Assembly (NCBI RefSeq): GCF_947179515.1
Contig: NC_067476.1
Coordinates: forward strand, 56,887,800-56,951,799
Reading direction: 5' to 3'
Origin: Apodemus sylvaticus
Lineage: Eukaryota > Chordata > Mammalia > Rodentia > Muridae
Length of the DNA: 64,000 nt
The position numbers and the translations under genes are program-made. Positions 48,864-58,751 of this stretch are shown here, one piece after another (the stretch's first letter is position 1; each line of letters begins with the position of its first letter). The notes beneath the pieces are model-generated. The model was not told where the DNA came from. It did not search any database and saw only the letters and a program-made list of their open reading frames with translations.

Positions 48864-48975
48864 TATCATATCATCATATATATTATATATTATCATATAT
48901 TATATATTATATATCATATATTATCATATATGTTATATATATATATATATCATATATAATCATATATAATCATTC
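48864..48975. repeat. AT-rich (ATATC/TATA)n tract
   Basis: Imperfect repeats of atcatatatat type, 110 bases; highly flexible DNA. Confidence 0.9.
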
Positions 48976-49309
48976 CTGACTGTACAAAGTGATATATGTG
49001 TGATGGTAGACTGGTCTTGGATGTAATGGATATGCCTCTAAGGAGGAGAAAAATCCATATATCATTTTTATGAAGCCCATTAAATATTTCAGTTGACTAA
49101 CCTACTTAAATAGTGGTCTTATATTACAAAAAAAATTAATGTCATAACTCTGAGCCATTTTATTTCCTTCTTAACTTACATGGTCCAGCGCATGGTAAGA
49201 CTCCCACAGAGAACCTCTCAGAATTTGCTGTCTCAAGTTGTCTCTTATATTTGTTCATAACGCTTGCTTATTAATGTGCAGTTACAGTTGCAGTTTTTGT
49301 TACTTTAAG

Positions 49310-49417
49310 GCACTTAACCAGAACGCTGAGCTCCGGAGTCGGCTGAGCAGAATACACTCAGAGTCTACCATCTGTGATCACGTTGTCAGTGTAAATATTA
49401 TCCCTAGCCCCGATGAG
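49310..49417 (+). CDS. Osbpl6: Osbpl6 exon 12: ALNQNAELR...PSPDE
   Basis: 36 codons, phase 0 to 0. Begins ALNQNAELRSRLSRIHSEST and ends VNIIPSPDE. Continues the coiled segment (ALNQNAELRSRLSRI). The acceptor is tttaag, weaker than the usual cag, and the donor gtaagg. The upstream ORF start in the same frame is intronic. Confidence 0.96.
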
Positions 49418-49986
49418 GTAAGGCTCATCATGAGTGGACATAGAATACCTTTTCTATGGCATCTAAATCACTGCATATATTCTCCTATTTTAAGCAGTTA
49501 TTTTCTGTTAATAATATTCTGTCCATGAACATTTGTGTTAGAGACAGCTCAGTAGTCTTTGAAGTAAAAAGACGTAGGTGAACTTGATGTCATTTATTAT
49601 TGGTGGTCACTGTCTCTCTTATTTAGTTCTATGTTCACCTGAGGTCACCAAATATTTAATTTATATATCTATCCCAGCTTGTTAATTTTCTGCATCTGTC
49701 CCGTTCTTCATTTAACATGTTCATTGTCAACAAATGTCTGATGAAATGTTGAAAAAACATTTTAGCTGAGAAATTGTTATATAAACAATTGCTTAAAGGT
49801 TTCTTTAGAGGGAGTTGTGTTGGGAAGAAGCTACCTGTTCTCGCTAAAAACAAAGCCAAGGGTGCAGCTAGGGTCCTTCATGATGACTCAGACAACCAAA
49901 GCCAGCAGGGACTGGAAGTGTAGCCCCGTGGTAGGCTGCTTGTCTAGCCAACAGAGACCCAGGGTTTAGCTAATGGGTGTCAAGTG

Positions 49987-50085
49987 AAAACTGACGGTGT
50001 GCCGGGCACTGCACTGAGCAGTTCGCTTTCAACAACGCTCCATAGTACTATTCTGTTTTTTCTTTAGAAGAAATGGCATGAAGAT
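49987..50085 (+). repeat. MIR-like fragment
   Basis: 'gtgtgccgggcactgcactg' followed by 'caacaacgctccatagtact' fits the MIR front part. Confidence 0.5.
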
Positions 50086-50423
50086 AGAAAAGCATAAAGA
50101 ATGCAGGCTAAAAGGCGTATGAGCTTTTTGTGAAATTGCTATTTAATGCTCATGAGATTTGTACACAGCAATGCATCAAACAAACTAATGCTAATGAGTT
50201 TAAACTAATGCTACGGTCATATTTGCACAAGAGCCATTGATTTTACTATAAGTCACTCTCAGTGTTCTGCTTGAAATATCCCAAGGCATCTTACCATTGG
50301 TTTAAGTTGCCCACCTGTTCCCATTCATCTTTAGGGTCTCGCTGAACTCAACTCACACTTATCTGCGCTCAATTGCTCAGAGTCTAGGAATACTTCTAAA
50401 ATTTACCACTTTAAAAAACATTT

Positions 50424-50596
50424 AGAGCCAGCAAGGTGATTCAGCAAGTCAAGGAATGCACGTGCCACCAAGCCTGATGACCTGAGTTCAGTCTCTGGGG
50501 AGCCACAGAGTGGAAGGAAGAGTAGATGGCTGTAGGTTGTCCTCAGGCCATGCACATGTATGTGTGCCCCCATACGTAAATAAATGAAAACTCAAA
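50424..50596 (+). repeat. B3 SINE
   Basis: 'agccagcaaggtgattcagc', 'aagcctgatgacctgagttc' and 'gtaggttgtcctcaggccat', with a tail of cgtaaataaatgaaaa, match B3. Confidence 0.85.
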
Positions 50597-50682
50597 ATTA
50601 CTCTATAATTCTTAATTGGACTCTTCAACCTGAAAAGTGAATTAAAATATATAGTATATTCTTTAAAAAAAATGTTTTTTTC

Positions 50683-50862
50683 TGGGGCTGGAGAGATGGC
50701 TTAGTGGTTAAGAGCACTCTTCCAGAGGTCTCGAGTTCAGTTCCCAGCAACCACATGGTGGCTCACAATCATCTGTAATGGGATCTGATGCCCTCTTCTG
50801 GTGTGTCTGAAGAGAGCAATGGTATACTCATATACATAAAAAAAATAAATATTTTTAAAAAT
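50683..50862 (+). repeat. B2 SINE
   Basis: 'ggggctggagagatggctta', 'ccagcaaccacatggtggct' and 'ctgatgccctcttctggtgt', with an A/T-rich tail aaaaaaaataaat. Nearly intact B2 with pol III boxes in its first 60 bases. Confidence 0.95.
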
Positions 50863-51392
50863 TTTTCTGAAGTAAAGTTTGTACCATTGCACATATAAAC
50901 AACATTTTACTTGAAATGACATTCAGTAGTTCAGACACTTTTTATTGGTTTTAAATTCATTATTTAGTTGGAAATTTAATTATATATATCCTATTTGAGA
51001 AAGTAATCTTATATATTATCTGCTCAGTTGTCTCTAGAAGTTTCTGTAAATACCTCTTGAGGCTCAGTTTACTGCTTAGACCATAACTAGTAATGACAGG
51101 CCTAAGACTACAGTCCGTTGACATTTTTAACAGAGGTCTCACCTGTTAAATTCCGTTTCATATCAGTAGGGCCTAGTCTTGAAATCAAGTTGTAACATCG
51201 CCATCTTTCCACTCTGCCTTTTAGAGTCTCTAGACACAGCAGATGGAATTGTACAGGGTAGCAAGTCAAACATTGTCACTAGTGTTAACAGAAAGTTTGG
51301 CATTCTCTAGAAATCATCTAATTCGTTTGCAGGAATAGTGGTGCTTATAGGAGGGAGAACATGAGTCTGTCATATGCTTCTCTCTCCTGTAG

Positions 51393-51530
51393 CCTGGCGA
51401 GCAGATCCACGTCAACCTCCCTCTGTCACAGCAGGTGGCCAATGAGAGCCGCCTCTCTATGTCAGAATCAGTGTCAGAGTTCTTTGATGCCCAAGAGGTG
51501 CTCCTGTCTGCAAGTTCATCGGAGAACGAG
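51393..51530 (+). CDS. Osbpl6: Osbpl6 exon 13: FFAT-bearing exon
   Basis: 46 codons, phase 0 to 0, acceptor ctgtag, donor gtgggt. Begins PGEQIHVNLPLSQQVANESR and contains EFFDAQE at exon residues 29-35 (51477-51497). That is a canonical FFAT motif (EFFDAxE), known to bind the MSP domain of VAP-A/VAP-B on the ER. The Ser/acidic lead SMSESVS just before it fits the usual acidic flank. The exon ends VLLSASSSENE. Confidence 0.98.
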
Positions 51531-53483
51531 GTGGGTTTCTGGGTGTGTCCATCTCATCTGCTTGCAACTGTGAGTCTGGGTAAAACCCATAAGACTCTGC
51601 GACTCTGAGCTGGGTATGTGTTTACATCACAGGAACATGCTCACATTAAAGTAGAGCTGTGGTGCTTCCCGTCCTGGGCGGGCACTTGAAAGCATCTCTG
51701 GGCTGAAACTCCGGCCTCCTAACTCGGAAGAATAAAGGGAAATAATCAAACATATATGTTCCAAAATAGACAAACCAACCATGACTGAGGTCATCATGAG
51801 GGCCACTTGGTGATGTAGAAAGGGTGGGAGAAATGGAAAACCACTTTCTGTTGGGTGATTTAATAATTCTATAAGACAAACCTGATCATGTCCCAGTCCC
51901 CAATATTCTTTGAATAACAGTTTTATCTGTCACACAAAAATGCCAATAATCTGATCTCTGTACTCAGGTGTAGCTTCGTGTTCCTTTGTGTTCTAGATCC
52001 TTCCAGCAGCCAAAGGAGTGATTCCTGGAGTTGTCAGTTTGCTAAAGACACGGTATTGTCTCTTGTTATGAGAAAGAGAAGTAGTCTTTTATACAATCCA
52101 CACTGGAAAGAACTGAACTGCGTGCCTCTTCTTATGCCCTGAGTTTTAAAGATTTTCAAAAATAGCAGTTTTAGTCACATCTTCTTCCCTTACCACAATA
52201 CTCAGGAATAGGCCAAGAAATAAACTCAAATGATGATCACCACTATGTTCTCAGAGTTGTCACTCCTTTTCCATTAAGGGCTTGCTCTGGGGTCAGTCTG
52301 ACCTGTTCCAATCTCTTGAATGTCTCATGATGAGAACCCTCTAGAAAGCTCCTCGGGACTTCACACTAACACACGAGACAAGCTCACCCAGTGAGTCCAG
52401 CATAGGTGTATGAGTCCCAGTCACAGCTGCAGAGTGAATGAAGGTTGTGTGTTCTATTCTGAGGTAGCCAGTGGAGACAGGCTCTCTGCACTTGGCATCC
52501 ATGCTGGCTGGAGAGTTTCTCCCAGAACATGTATGCTAGCTTCTCCCCACATACACAGTCTAATTCCTTCCTCAGAGGCCACCTTGAGGGAGGCCCGTAA
52601 TAGCTGACCTGCCTGCAGTGGAGTGTTCGGTTTCCCTCTTTCCCCTAGCCCTTGGTATTCCTTGTTTATTTCTCTTCCCCACCCCCCCAGTTATCACTCC
52701 CCAACACAGTTTGTTTCATCCATTTCACCTGTATTTTGAGTGTTTTCACCTCTAGAGTACAAGTCCCACAAAGGTAGAAACACCACCGTTTTGTCTCTCA
52801 AATAGTCCAGTGAATTCACTAACTGAATAAAGGGAGGTGTTCTTTCAGGCCATTTGCCCACGATGCTTCTGAGAAGTGTTCACATCAAAATTTATCTGAC
52901 TGGGGACGTGGTAGCTACCAGTCCATTTACTTAACGAGTCCTCAGAACCCTTTTAGAAAATTGTCTACTAAAAGCTACATCATTTTTTTAAAAAGATGAC
53001 CTACTTCTTTTCAGAATTATCTACCAGCCTAGTAGCCTAGTGTCTGCTTTAAAACTTGTGCATGCCTAATCACCTTTAAAATATAGTTCCTGATTTATTT
53101 TTGAACCCCAAAGTTCAGAACCAAGATATTTTGCTCCAGCACGTCTGGCTCACAGGGAAGACACAGACCTTGGTAACACTACAGGGTCTTGGTCTATGCA
53201 TAGGACCACATGAAAGGACCACAACAAACAGCCTAGCCCCCATTGCTGTACACAAACATGGGACATGTGTATCTCTGACATGTCCACAGTCACTGCAGAA
53301 TTATACACGAGCAATAATGTATCATTTATGACACAGTAGTTTTAGGAGAAATCAGAAACCAGAGTGTATTTAAGCGTGGCTGTTTCCTTAACAAATGCTA
53401 ACAACAAACAAGATTGCAGTATACATCCAGTTCTGGTAGGCACTTGTCTCCTTGGCTGCAATTGAGTAAGATTAATTTTAGAG

Positions 53484-53685
53484 CCCCTTTAGGAGCTGAA
53501 CCACCCTTTAACAGGGGTACCAGATCAGATATCCTGCGTATCAGACATTTTACAGTCAGATTCATAATAGTAGCAACATTACACAGTTATGGAGTATCAA
53601 TGAAATAATTTTATGGCTGGAGGGTCACCACGACATGAGGGACTTTATTAGAGGGTTGCAGTGTTAGGAAGGTTGAGAACCACTA
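53484..53685 (+). mobile_element. hAT (URR1-like) fossil lacking its left end
   Basis: 'ccctttaacaggggtaccag', 'aatagtagcaacattacaca', 'atgaaataattttatggctg' and the right end 'ggttgagaaccacta' match the copy at 8191. The left terminal repeat is missing, although ttttagag occurs at both flanks (53476-53483 and 53686-53693). Confidence 0.75.
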
Positions 53686-53988
53686 TTTTAGAGAAATCGG
53701 GTGGGAGAGATTGACTGGCCTCTTCTTCCCTGTGGGCTAATGAGCTCACCTTTACAGAGCCCAGTGCCGTTCCCTCTAGCTCTCTTGCAGCGAGTGTGAA
53801 CTGTAGAGACCAAGTAGAGGAGAAACACATAAATAAGAAAAAAAATTTATTCTCAGTTTTCCATGTTTATAGACCTCACATGCAAAATCAAAAATCCTAT
53901 TGCCCTGACCCATGTGCCCATGTGTACAAGTCTTGCAGAGTAACATGTAGAATATGTGAACTCTTTTCTACCCTGGTATTTATTTACT

Positions 53989-53991
<3 letters not shown>

Positions 53992-54079
<88 letters not shown>
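53992..54079. repeat. (CT)n(GT)n(GA)n compound microsatellite
   Basis: CT, then GT from 54022, then GA to 54079. The CT and GA parts are complementary and can fold on the GT loop. ORFs here are artefacts. Confidence 0.95.
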
Positions 54080-54081
<2 letters not shown>

Positions 54082-54179
54082 GGGAGGGCTGTGTGTGTAT
54101 GTGTTCTTGTACGTGCATGCCTCTGGGTGTTTCTTTGTATACACACATGTATGTATAGAAGCCAGAGGTCCATATCCAG

Positions 54180-54400
54180 TATCTTTTTCAGTTTCTCTCC
54201 ATCTCATTTTTTGAGACACATTCTGTCCCTGAGCCCTGGTGTTAATTGATTTGTCTAGGGTGCCTGGGGACTCTGTCTCCTCCCCTCCATTGCTGGGATT
54301 TCAGGTACACGCACCACATCCAATTTTTACATGGATGCCAGGAATCTGATTTCAAGTCCTTTATGCTTATACAGCAAGCACTCTACTGCCAGATCATCCC
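54180..54400 (-). repeat. B4-family SINE, antisense
   Basis: 'tctcatttttt-gagacacat' start, 'ccattgctgggatttcaggt' and 'acagcaagcactctactgcc' follow antisense B4 order. Confidence 0.55.
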
Positions 54401-54465
54401 GTCAACCCTAAAAAACATCCACAAATCTGGAAATACTAAACATTAAAAATTAATTAAAATACTTT

Positions 54466-54540
54466 CAGCAGTACTAAAAATCAAGCCCATGGCCTTTGGC
54501 ATGCTAGGTAAACTTTCTACCACTTAGCTGTGCCCTCAAA
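54466..54540 (-). repeat. ID-type SINE fragment, antisense
   Basis: 'tcaagcccatggcctttggc' and 'atgctaggtaaactttctac' plus 'cacttagctgtgccc' correspond to a reversed ID head. Confidence 0.5.
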
Positions 54541-55351
54541 CCCAGTAGTTTTTATTATACTAAAATTTAAAACTTTGAGTAGCAAAAATGTCGACATAAC
54601 AAAGTTAAAAACAAAGCTAGGTTGCAAACTAGGAAAATGCAGTTTATACAATAACAGTGGACTATTGAAAGACAAACAGGTTTACAAAGAGCTTACCCAT
54701 CCTTGTCTGTCGCGGAGGCACCTGCACCCTGCTTCATCTCTGCATTCCATCAGCGCACATTAAATGTGCCACCTTTCCCAATACAGATGAAGAGCATCGT
54801 CTCTTGGGAGGCAAAGCAAAACTAAAGATCCAGACATGCTGAGCATAACTGCAGTCCCAGCACTGCCCAGGGAAGCACAAGTGGGAAGCACACTGCAAGT
54901 TGTCCAACTTATTTTACACAATAAATTCTAGACAAGCCAGAGCTCTATAGCAAGACCCTCAAGGCACCAAAACAAATGGTCAAACAGAGTGATCATCTTT
55001 GTTAGTAGTGAAGATACTTGCAGGGTGTGTTTAAACTTCCATTATGAGGTTCTGGGAATGAAGCCCACTGAATGGTCCTGTAGGTGATGGCAGTGCAGGT
55101 GATTTTCAAAGTCCATTTGCCCTCATGGACTTGCTAATACTTTTATAGGTGGGATGTTTTGGTTTTAGATGCTACTCTCTACTTTGAAGACAGTGACGAG
55201 CATTGTTTTTCTGCGTGAAGTGGAGACCTTGGCTTCCCTATTCCCAACCCTTCCAGTGCCCTTACTTAACTGCTCTGACTCTCTGTACCTCACACTGTTC
55301 CTTCATTTCGCTCTCCACTTGGGTTTCATTTTAGTTTTTTTGCTGATTTGT

Positions 55352-55432
55352 TTTTGCAGTGTTAGGGATTGAACCTAGAACTTACGCATGCTAGGTAGAT
55401 AGTCCACCACTGAGCTGCAGCCATAAGCTGTA
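55352..55432 (-). repeat. ID-type SINE, antisense
   Basis: 'gcagtgttagggattgaacc', 'gcatgctaggtagatagtcc' and 'accactgagctgcag' match the reverse of the tRNA-derived ID element. Confidence 0.65.
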
Positions 55433-56053
55433 GCCCTACACCCGATGTTTTCATGGATGCTCCATTCGTTCTTCTCATGAAGACGATGACCTAATGTTTG
55501 ATACTCTCCCCATCCTGCTGTACGTTGTCAGATTCTAGGCTGCTAGGATTTCTTACCTAGATCTCTGTAGCATCTGCTCATCTCACCTCCTTAAAGGAAG
55601 CTGGAGCTCCAAGCATCTTGTGGACAACTAGGTCTGACTCTGTGGACTCCCTTGCAGCTTGTTGGGTTTTAATGACCCTTCAGGTTGTCTGAATAAAACC
55701 TATCGTCACTGTCGTGCTTTCTTCCTGTGTTCTGCACTTGGCTACAGACACTGTTAACTTTCCAGCAGTCCTTGGGTAAATGTTTCCCTAATTGTTTCTA
55801 CCTTTGCCCCTCCCTCCTTCCCATGCATCTCTGTCTCAATGACTGGGAAACTCCTTTCTTGGATATCTCCCACACCCTCTGCTCAATAACTCTGCTCTGG
55901 GCAGCCTATCTGGAATCCTCTGGGTAGAGACACAAGCCTTCTTTTCTGTGTATGTCTTGTGTACTGTATTTTCCTGAATTAAACATACTGGCCTTTCCCA
56001 CCTTAGCTAAGATGGGAGCTACATTTTGTTTTGGTTTGGTTTGGTTTTTGTTT

Positions 56054-56218
56054 TTCTTTTTCTTTCTTTCCTTCTTTCCTTCTTTCCTTCTTTCCTTCTT
56101 TCCTTCTTTCCTTCCTTCCTTCTTTCCTTCTTTCCCTCCTTCCTTCCTTCCTTCCTTCCTTCCTTCCTTCCTTCCTTCCTTCCTTCCTTCCTTCCTTCCT
56201 TCCTTCCTTCCTTTCTTT
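56054..56218. repeat. (CTTT)n(CCTT)n microsatellite
   Basis: About 165 bases of pure pyrimidine, TTCC units dominating, adjoining the tail side of an antisense B1. It is the reverse-strand analogue of the GGAA tract at 41181. Confidence 0.97.
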
Positions 56219-56350
56219 CTGAGACAAGGTTTCTCTGTGTAGCCCAAGCTGTCCTAGAACTAGATTTGTAGATCAGGCTGACCTCAAACTCACAGAGATC
56301 CTCCTGCCTCTTCCCCTCAAGTGCTGAAATTAAAGGCATGCACCACCGCC
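56219..56350 (-). repeat. B1 SINE, antisense
   Basis: 'gagacaaggtttctctgtgt', 'gatcaggctgacctcaaact' and 'agtgctgaaattaaaggcat' in antisense B1 order. The long pyrimidine tract directly before it is likely its expanded A tail. Confidence 0.85.
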
Positions 56351-56558
56351 AAGGAGCTCCTTCAAAACAGCGCTTCCCTCTAGCATCTTGTAGAAGACAC
56401 TCAGGTATTCTTTGAACATCTGCCAAGTTAAACTTTCACTGAGATGTCTGCTGCTCACTTGAACGAGAGTTTGCTACTTTTCACCATCTGATGATCTGAG
56501 CTGTCTAGACAGGAGTCCTAAGAAGCGCTCTCACCACCTCTCCCCCTTACTTCCTCAG

Positions 56559-56646
56559 GCTTCCGATGATGAGTCCTACATCAGCGATGTGAGTGACAAC
56601 ATATCTGAGGACAACACCAGTGTCGCCGACAACATTTCTCGGCAAA
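56559..56646 (+). CDS. Osbpl6: Osbpl6 exon 14: acidic linker
   Basis: 88 nt, phase 0 to 1. Reads ASDDESYISDVSDNISEDNT then SVADNISRQ plus one base. Acceptor ttcctcag, donor gtacgc. Very rich in Asp, Glu and Ser. It follows the FFAT motif directly and is likely disordered and phosphorylated (DDESYIS, SDVSD sites), by inference. Confidence 0.96.
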
Positions 56647-56869
56647 GTACGCATTGTTTGATTATCGGGGTTGTTCTATCTACATGATACATTCTAACCG
56701 TGGCAAATCAGTAGCCAGCCATTCCTTCCTTCCCCTCAGTGGTTATTCACTTCGGTATTCATAGCTTCTCTTTTGCATAATCTATCCAGGTGGCAGTTAT
56801 GAAATCTGTTGAGTTTGTGGTTAAGTAGGGAAGGCTTACCTCTAGTTATGAAAAATGCCTCTTGTTGAA

Positions 56870-56905
<36 letters not shown>

Positions 56906-57002
56906 CTTTGCTTTCTTAAATAATATTTGAGTATATTTAAAAACATTGCTTAAAATCCTACCCTGATGTTTTGAGCACTTGTCTCACTTCTTCCTCTCCC
57001 AG
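56647..57002 (+). other. Intron 356 bp with (CA)n
   Basis: Short intron containing a CA tract at 56869-56903 roughly 100 bases before the next exon. Confidence 0.9.
56869..56903. repeat. (CA)n microsatellite
   Basis: About 16 CA units near the 3' splice site; CA tracts can bind hnRNP L. Confidence 0.9.
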
Positions 57003-57256
57003 TCCTGAATGGGGAGCTCACAGGAGGTGCCTTCCGCAATGGCCGTCGCACCTGCCTGCCTGCTCCTTGCCCAGACACCAGTAACATTAACCTGTGGAAT
57101 ATCTTGAGGAACAACATTGGCAAAGACCTGTCAAAGGTCTCAATGCCCGTGGAGCTCAACGAGCCACTCAACACTCTGCAGCACCTCTGTGAGGAAATGG
57201 AGTACAGCGAGCTCCTAGACAAGGCCTCAGAGACCGACGACCCCTACGAGAGGATG
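57003..57256 (+). CDS. Osbpl6: Osbpl6 exon 15: start of the ORD lipid-transfer domain
   Basis: 254 nt, phase 1 to 0; the largest exon seen. After completing Ile it reads LNGELTGGAFRNGRRTCLPA, then PCPDTSNINLWNILRNNIGK, DLSKVSMPVELNEPLNTLQH, LCEEMEYSELLDKASETDDP and YERM. 'LWNILRNNIGKDLSKVSMPVELNEPLNTLQHLCE' is the conserved opening of the oxysterol-binding (ORD) domain, including the lid helix and the N-terminal helices over the lipid pocket. Acceptor ctcccag, donor gtatgg. Confidence 0.98.
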
Positions 57257-58094
57257 GTATGGTAACAGAGGACAGGGCAGCGCCCCCTAGAAGACTTGAG
57301 CTAGGCCACACCATTGTGTAGACTGCCTTGTTCTAGAACATTCTCACGGTTTAGGTTTAGAGATTTGATCTGTGTGAATAACCAAGCAAAGCCAGGAAGT
57401 TCTAGATACTCTTATCAAAAGCTACTCATGTTGTGAGGTTTCCATGTGCTGTTCTCCTCCTGGGGAGCTCACCCCTTGGCTTTGCCATATAGAGTCACTT
57501 TACAAATGTGTTGGGCCTCATTCATAGCGATCCTGAGGTGCATGTTGACCTTGAGCTGTGTAGGCATACTTGCTGGCCTAGATGGTTCCCTAAAGTTTGT
57601 CAGAAATACCTTACTCCTTAGAGGTTAAAGCACTCTGGGCCTTGCTTTGTCAGCTAGTCTTGAGTGCCAGGAGAGCCCATCTGTTCCAGAACATAGCTCT
57701 AAGAAACCAACTTGCTGTTGGTACTTTGTCCTCTATGCCATAAGGCTGGAGGGCTTGACCTCTGCTCGAAGCAGCACCAGTAGCAACAACCGCATGCCTG
57801 TGAGGCTGAGTGTACCTGTGAAATGGCTTACAAGCCGGCCGCTGAACCTCTGAGCTCTCCAACATTCAGGAAATTGGGTGGACACACGAATGTGGAGGAC
57901 TTGACTTCAGTTGTCAGACAGTTCTAGTAGGAGTAGTTTAACCTCTCCCTTCCAGTGTAATGATGAAGATTCAAATAACTGAAAATACGCACAGCATCAA
58001 ATCTGCAGCCCTCCATAAGGACGGGCAGTCTGTGGGAGGCAAGCAGACCCGGGTGCTCCCTCCTATAGTGTGCTCCTTTCCTACGACCTTGCAG
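57257..58094 (+). other. Intron within ORD domain
   Basis: 838 bp. Nothing recognisable; ORF 57960-58313 is open into the next exon from intron sequence by chance. Confidence 0.85.
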
Positions 58095-58232
58095 GTTCTC
58101 GTCGCTGCCTTTGCAGTCTCAGGGTACTGTTCCACCTACTTCAGAGCAGGAAGCAAGCCATTCAATCCGGTCCTGGGGGAGACATACGAGTGCATAAGAG
58201 AAGATAAGGGATTTCGGTTCTTCTCAGAACAA
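58095..58232 (+). CDS. Osbpl6: Osbpl6 exon 16: ORD core with KPFNPVLGETYE
   Basis: 46 codons, phase 0 to 0. Begins VLVAAFAVSGYCSTYFRAGS and then KPFNPVLGETYECIREDKGF, RFFSEQ. KPFNPxLGETxE is a hallmark of OSBP-related proteins lining the tunnel, where PI4P and sterol headgroup contacts lie. Ends EQ, the first half of EQVSHHPP. Acceptor cttgcag, donor gtaagt. Confidence 0.98.
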
Positions 58233-58687
58233 GTAAGTAAGGTTGCTGTCCAAGGACGGCTCAGTAGCTTACCTGAAAACTATGCATATGAGACAGGGTA
58301 TTTTACCAGTTAACAGAAAACTCACATAATTTAACTGCACCATTGACCCCTGAAGTGTGTGTCAGTGCTCTGTGTTTAAGCATGATGATGAATATTAACA
58401 ACTTATAATTTTGAGACGAGTTTACTTTTGGAACTGGATACTCTAGTTTTTATTAAGGAAGAAGGATTTTATTTTCTTAAAAAAAAAAATCATTGATGAT
58501 CTAGGTATTGTAGTGCATCCTGTAATCCCAGCGCAGCAGGTGGGGGCAGCAGGATCAGGAGTTCAAGGCTCATCTTAGCTTTGCAGCGAGTTTGAAGCCA
58601 GCCCAAGCTATAGCAAACCATCAAACATAAACTTCCTTCATAGGAGTTGGGATAAGAGCATGATTGCCTTTTTTCTTTAATTACCAG
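58233..58687 (+). other. Intron splitting the ORD signature motif
   Basis: 455 bp, between EQ and VSHHPP. Contains a diverged B1/B4-like fragment at 58503-58625. Confidence 0.9.
58503..58625 (+). repeat. Diverged B1/B4-like SINE
   Basis: 'tgcatcctgtaatcccagcg', 'caggatcaggagttcaaggc' and 'gccagcccaagctatagcaa' follow B1 order weakly. Confidence 0.5.
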
Positions 58688-58751
58688 GTTAGCCATCATC
58701 CACCCATTTCTGCCTGTCACTGTGAATCCAAGAACTTCGTGTTTTGGCAAG
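58688..58751 (+). CDS. Osbpl6: Osbpl6 exon 17: VSHHPP, ORD signature
   Basis: 64 nt, phase 0 to 1. Reads VSHHPPISACHCESKNFVFW then Q plus one base of Asp. With the preceding exon it forms EQVSHHPP, the family signature; the His pair is known to bind the PI4P phosphate in ORPs. Acceptor ttaccag, donor gtttgt. Confidence 0.98.

Larger units (their letters stand above)
40916..49309 (+). other. Longest complete intron (8394 bp)
   Basis: Contains the tetranucleotide block at 41181-41421, the microexon candidate, facing B1 SINEs, ID and B2 SINEs and AT-rich tracts. The ranges 43000-46700 and 47080-47740 hold no nameable feature beyond chance ORFs. Confidence 0.8.
49418..51392 (+). other. Intron with three SINEs
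   Basis: 1975 bp. Contains MIR, B3 and B2 copies, listed separately; 49430-49960 and 50870-51390 hold nothing nameable. Confidence 0.85.
51531..56558 (+). other. Intron with hAT, SINEs and microsatellites
   Basis: 5028 bp. Holds a hAT fossil, a CT/GT/GA microsatellite, B4 and ID SINEs, a TTCC block and a B1. 51600-53470 and 54800-55340 contain no nameable feature. Confidence 0.85.

Noticed and set aside
55352..55432. tRNA gene
   Set aside because: The tRNA-like heads here and elsewhere belong to ID, B2, B3 and B4 SINEs; no intact cloverleaf with a proper acceptor stem was seen.
55906..56426. Repeat ORFs on both strands
   Set aside because: Translations of the TTCC tract and the adjoining B1.
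57960..58313. 117-codon ORF starting upstream of the ORD exon
   Set aside because: Only the part from 58095 to 58232 is coding; the upstream part is intron, as shown by the acceptor and protein family, and the tail is intron read-through.
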